Origin: Coriobacteriales bacterium
Lineage (GTDB): Bacteria; Actinomycetota; Coriobacteriia; Coriobacteriales; UBA8131
Assembly: GCA_031267175.1 (NCBI GenBank)
Contig: JAIRZP010000138.1
Coordinates: 1-8,984, forward strand
Length of the DNA: 8,984 bases
Direction: 5' to 3'
The notes beneath the pieces were generated by a model, which worked only from the letters and a program-made list of their open reading frames with translations, had not been told where the DNA came from and did not search any database. Within the stretch, counting starts at the first letter, position 1. Each line of letters opens with the position of its first letter. Positions 6,243 to 8,984 of the stretch are shown one piece after another. A program made the position numbers and the translations under genes.

Positions 6243-8009
6243 ATGAGTAAACAGCAACAGCAGCAGGCACAGCGCGAGCAGCGCGGCCCTCACAGACACG
6301 GCCATCATGGCCATCAAGACCGGTACGAACAGCAAAACGCTCAAGACAAGCAGGTAAATCAAGGCCCTCACTCCCACCGTGAGCATCATCCCCATCGAGG
6401 ACATCATCCGCCTCACACCCACTTCGCGCGACACGGCCATCACGCACAACACGCGCAGCAAGACAAACACCCCCGCTTCAAGGATGCCTACGACGTCATC
6501 GTGGTGGGGAGCGGTGTGGGCGGCCTGACCGCAGCACTGGAGCTTGCCAACAGCGGCAAGGACGTTCTGGTGCTTGAGCAGCATAACCTCACCGGCGGCT
6601 ATTCAAGCAGCTTTGTGCGCGGCCGCTACGAGTTTGAGGTGAGCCTGCACGAACTCTGCGAATGCGGCGACGGCACCAACGGCGCGACCTTTGGCGGCGT
6701 GCGCACCATCCTCGACAGCGTGGGTGTGTTTGCCGAGTACGTGCGGGTCCCCGATGCCTATCGCGTCATACTCAGCAAATGGGGCGTGGACTTTACCATG
6801 CCGTTTGGCATCGAGAACGCCATCGCGGCCATCGAGGCAGTCGATCCGGGTCAGGGGCCCAAAGTGCGCAACCTCTTTGCCCTGTGCGGCGAAATCTATG
6901 ACGCGCTCATGTATATCCAGAGCTGCGACATGAACCCCAGCCCCCTGGTCATGGCCACAAAGCACAGTTCCTTCCTCCGAACGGCGGCCTACTCGGTTGA
7001 GGATGTCTATAACGCCCTGGGCTTCTCACCGCTCACCAAGGATCTCCTGAGCGCCTACTACGGCTACGTGACCCGGCGACTCGATGAGACGAGCTTTACC
7101 GTGTGGGCGCTCATGCTCTACCTCTATATCCGCGACGGCGCGCACATCATCAACAAGACCTCGCACGCTCTGGCCATAGACATGGAGATGCGGCTGCGCG
7201 AGTTGGGCGCACAGGTGGAGACCAACGTGGCCGTTACGCGACTGCTGGTTGAGGACGGTGCCGTTACAGGGGTCGAGACCAGCCTGGGTGAGCAGATTCG
7301 CGCCAAACGGGTGCTCTGCAACCTCTCCCCCAACACGGTCTTTGCCAGGATGATGCCAGCCGGCTCCGTGCCGGAAGAGGCCCTCAGGCTCACGGGAGCA
7401 CGCACGCTTGGTGCCTCTCCCTTTGGTGTCTACCTGGGGCTCGACGCGCTGCCGGAGGAGATGGGCATTACGAGCTACGAGTTCTTCTTCTCGGAGGACA
7501 TGAACACCGCGCGCATCTACGAGCTCTCCAAACGCTGGCAGATCTCCACCAAAATCAGTGTGACCTGCCCGGATGTGGCCATCCCCGGCCTTACCGGGCC
7601 TGACCGCTGCCAGATGAACTTCACCTGCCTGTACGACCCTGAGGCCATGATCGGCCATACCGGCGCGGGCGGCTATCAGACGAACAAGGAGGAGTTCGCG
7701 GACGGGCTCATCGCCATCTTTGAGAGCATCACCGGTGCCCGCATCCGCAGTCATATCGAAGAAATCGAGATTGCCACGCCGGCAACCTATGTGCACTATT
7801 CCGGCACACCGTTTGGCAATATCTACGGCTACGAGATGACCGTCCTGGACGGTATCGTACCGCGCACGCTTCGCATACACGACGAACAATACGTACCCGG
7901 GCTGGATTTTGTGGGAGGCTTTGGACGGCGTGCCCACGGCTTCTGCTCGTCCATCACCAACGGATACGACACCGCACGCGACACACTCAAGATACTCGGA
8001 GGTGAGTAG
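6243..8009 (+). CDS. CrtI/retinol-saturase-like FAD-dependent oxidoreductase with His-rich N-terminal tail
   Basis: A 588-aa flavoprotein of the phytoene desaturase/retinol saturase superfamily (COG1233 type), which adds or removes hydrogens at C=C bonds of lipid-like substrates. Residues 1-80 are low complexity: a poly-Gln start (4-8), then 19 histidines between 17 and 76, possibly metal-binding. The FAD dinucleotide fold follows: DVIVVGSGVGGLTAA with the glycines at 89-94 and the closing acidic residue in VLVLEQH. The C-terminal FAD-contact stretch PGLDFVGGFG...HGF..SITNGYDTA lies near 552-578. The core of about 510 aa is full length. ATG 6243 is chosen for GAGG 9 nt upstream and for lying downstream of the promoter candidates; a TTG at 6144 has no SD and overlaps them. 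The next gene starts 1 bp after the stop, so the two form an operon. The exact reaction is unknown; saturation using electrons from the neighbour is inferred. Confidence 0.88.
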   Translation: MSKQQQQQAQREQRGPHRHGHHGHQDRYEQQNAQDKQVNQGPHSHREHHPHRGHHPPHTHFARHGHHAQHAQQDKHPRFKDAYDVIVVGSGVGGLTAALELANSGKDVLVLEQHNLTGGYSSSFVRGRYEFEVSLHELCECGDGTNGATFGGVRTILDSVGVFAEYVRVPDAYRVILSKWGVDFTMPFGIENAIAAIEAVDPGQGPKVRNLFALCGEIYDALMYIQSCDMNPSPLVMATKHSSFLRTAAYSVEDVYNALGFSPLTKDLLSAYYGYVTRRLDETSFTVWALMLYLYIRDGAHIINKTSHALAIDMEMRLRELGAQVETNVAVTRLLVEDGAVTGVETSLGEQIRAKRVLCNLSPNTVFARMMPAGSVPEEALRLTGARTLGASPFGVYLGLDALPEEMGITSYEFFFSEDMNTARIYELSKRWQISTKISVTCPDVAIPGLTGPDRCQMNFTCLYDPEAMIGHTGAGGYQTNKEEFADGLIAIFESITGARIRSHIEEIEIATPATYVHYSGTPFGNIYGYEMTVLDGIVPRTLRIHDEQYVPGLDFVGGFGRRAHGFCSSITNGYDTARDTLKILGGE

Positions 8010-8010
8010 C

Positions 8011-8984
8011 ATGGCAGTGCAGGAAAAGACCCAAACCCAGGGCCAGGACCAAATCCGGAGCCAGACCCAGACCCGCAGAGCGGCCCCTCAGAGGGCACGA
8101 ATCAGCATCAACGGCTATTTCAAGGATCTCGGCGGCTGGTTCTCGCTCCTCAAGAAACGCGCGGCATGGATCAATACGGGAGACCCGCACCGAGCGCTTG
8201 CTACCGCCGACCCCATCGCGGAGCTGGCAGCGCACCTGCACCCCGGCGTGCTGCGTACGCGCATTGCCGAGGTGCGGCAGGAGACACCCAGTACGCGCAG
8301 CTTCCGTCTCGTGCTCGCACCTGAGGAGGCAGCGGCCGGGCGCAGGCTCCCCGCCTTTCACGCGGGACAGTACCTCTCCGTCAAGTTCCTCATAGATGGG
8401 CAGGCTACCACGCGTCCCTTTGCCATCTCGTCGGGCCCGGTAGAAGCGCTCGGTGAGAAGGACGACTTGGTAAGGATGCCGCAGACCGAGAAGGACGGCT
8501 TTGTGGAGATAACGCTCAAGTACAAGCCCGGCGGCTATGTGAGCGAGTACGTTTGGAGCAATTGGAGAACCGGCAGCGAGGTGCTCCTTGACGCGCCCTT
8601 TGGCACCATCTACTACAACGGCATCCGCGATGCCGCCCACGTCATAGGGCTCGCAGGCGGCAGCGGCGTGACCATCTTCCGCTCGATTATCAGGGATATG
8701 CTCGAACGCGGGCTCAGGCCCGGCCGGCTCACGGTGCTCTTTGGCTCGCGCAATGCCGCAGACATTCTCTATCGCGAAGAACTCGACAGTCTGGCGGCCG
8801 CGAGCAACGGCCGCGTGCGTATCGTCCACGTGCTGAGTGAGCCAGAAGAAGACTGGGAGGGCGAGACGGGCTTTCTGACCGCCGAGCTCATCGCGCGCCT
8901 CGTGCCCGACTACGCCCAGGCGAGCTTCTATGTGAGCGGCCCGGCGGCACTCTACGACTTCATCGGGCCCGAGCTGGATAAGCT
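8011..8984 (+). CDS. Ferredoxin-NADP reductase-like flavoprotein, partial (C-terminus beyond window)
   Basis: 324 codons are visible, with no stop before the window end. Residues 1-30 are Gln-rich (QTQTQ-like), then about 50 residues of unassigned sequence precede an FNR-type module. The FAD-binding beta-barrel contains GQYLSVKF and the flavin motif RPFAISSGP at 135-143. The NAD(P) domain contains GLAGGSGVTIF at 213-223 (family norm GGSGITP, with Pro replaced by Ile), VLFGSRNAADILY, and YVSGP at 307-311 where relatives have a CGP motif. Many relatives carry a C-terminal plant-type 2Fe-2S domain, which would lie outside the window. The ATG at 8011 has GGAGGTGA 5-10 nt upstream, inside the end of the preceding gene, and follows its stop by 1 bp. 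Likely role: pass electrons from NAD(P)H to the preceding FAD oxidoreductase. This partnership is inferred from tight linkage. Confidence 0.9.
   Translation, partial: MAVQEKTQTQGQDQIRSQTQTRRAAPQRARISINGYFKDLGGWFSLLKKRAAWINTGDPHRALATADPIAELAAHLHPGVLRTRIAEVRQETPSTRSFRLVLAPEEAAAGRRLPAFHAGQYLSVKFLIDGQATTRPFAISSGPVEALGEKDDLVRMPQTEKDGFVEITLKYKPGGYVSEYVWSNWRTGSEVLLDAPFGTIYYNGIRDAAHVIGLAGGSGVTIFRSIIRDMLERGLRPGRLTVLFGSRNAADILYREELDSLAAASNGRVRIVHVLSEPEEDWEGETGFLTAELIARLVPDYAQASFYVSGPAALYDFIGPELDK

Noticed and set aside
6255..6475. Repeat-rich DNA of the His/Gln tail as a CRISPR or tandem array.
   Set aside because: The repetition is codon-level (CAC/CAT/CAG) with no regular unit or spacer structure.
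7026..8012. Long minus-strand open frame (328 codons) opposite the FAD oxidoreductase, and similar long frames opposite the ATPase and the lipoprotein.
   Set aside because: These are antisense shadows produced by high third-position GC in the real genes; they show no motifs, no SD and no family resemblance.

Overview
The window looks like chromosomal DNA of a GC-rich, Gram-positive-type anaerobe. Coding regions are strongly GC-biased. Ribosome binding sites are of the GGAGG type. The transporter's binding protein is a lipoprotein with a Ser/Gly linker behind a classical lipobox. A high-GC actinobacterial host, possibly of the class Coriobacteriia, is my best guess from protein style, but this is inference and no marker gene is present.

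Positions 1-4166 (minus strand) carry a BMP-family (PnrA/Nup-type) ABC importer, read right to left. The order is a substrate-binding lipoprotein (2973-4166), a 149-bp gap with a strong hairpin, a double-ATPase subunit (1123-2823), and the first permease (1-1126, truncated by the window edge), whose GTG start overlaps the ATPase stop. The second permease usual for this family should lie beyond base 1. The likely cargo is a nucleoside or related purine/pyrimidine compound.

Positions 4167-4602 are a non-coding, comparatively AT-rich divergent region. It holds the long leader of the transporter operon and the promoter/operator of a VapBC-type toxin-antitoxin pair. That pair comprises an AbrB-fold antitoxin (4603-4848) and a PIN-domain toxin (4851-5261), both on the plus strand.

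Positions 5320-6042 (minus strand) encode a GntR/FadR-type regulator. It is divergent from a plus-strand redox operon: a CrtI/retinol-saturase-like FAD oxidoreductase with a striking His-rich N-terminal tail (6243-8009), followed after 1 bp by a ferredoxin-NADP-reductase-like flavoprotein (8011 to the window end, truncated). The region between regulator and redox operon carries TGGTATA elements that resemble FadR-type operators and overlap the promoters. This suggests that the regulator controls both itself and the redox pair. The most interesting unit is this regulator/oxidoreductase/reductase locus: the reductase could feed electrons from NAD(P)H to the CrtI-like enzyme so that it works as a saturase rather than a desaturase.
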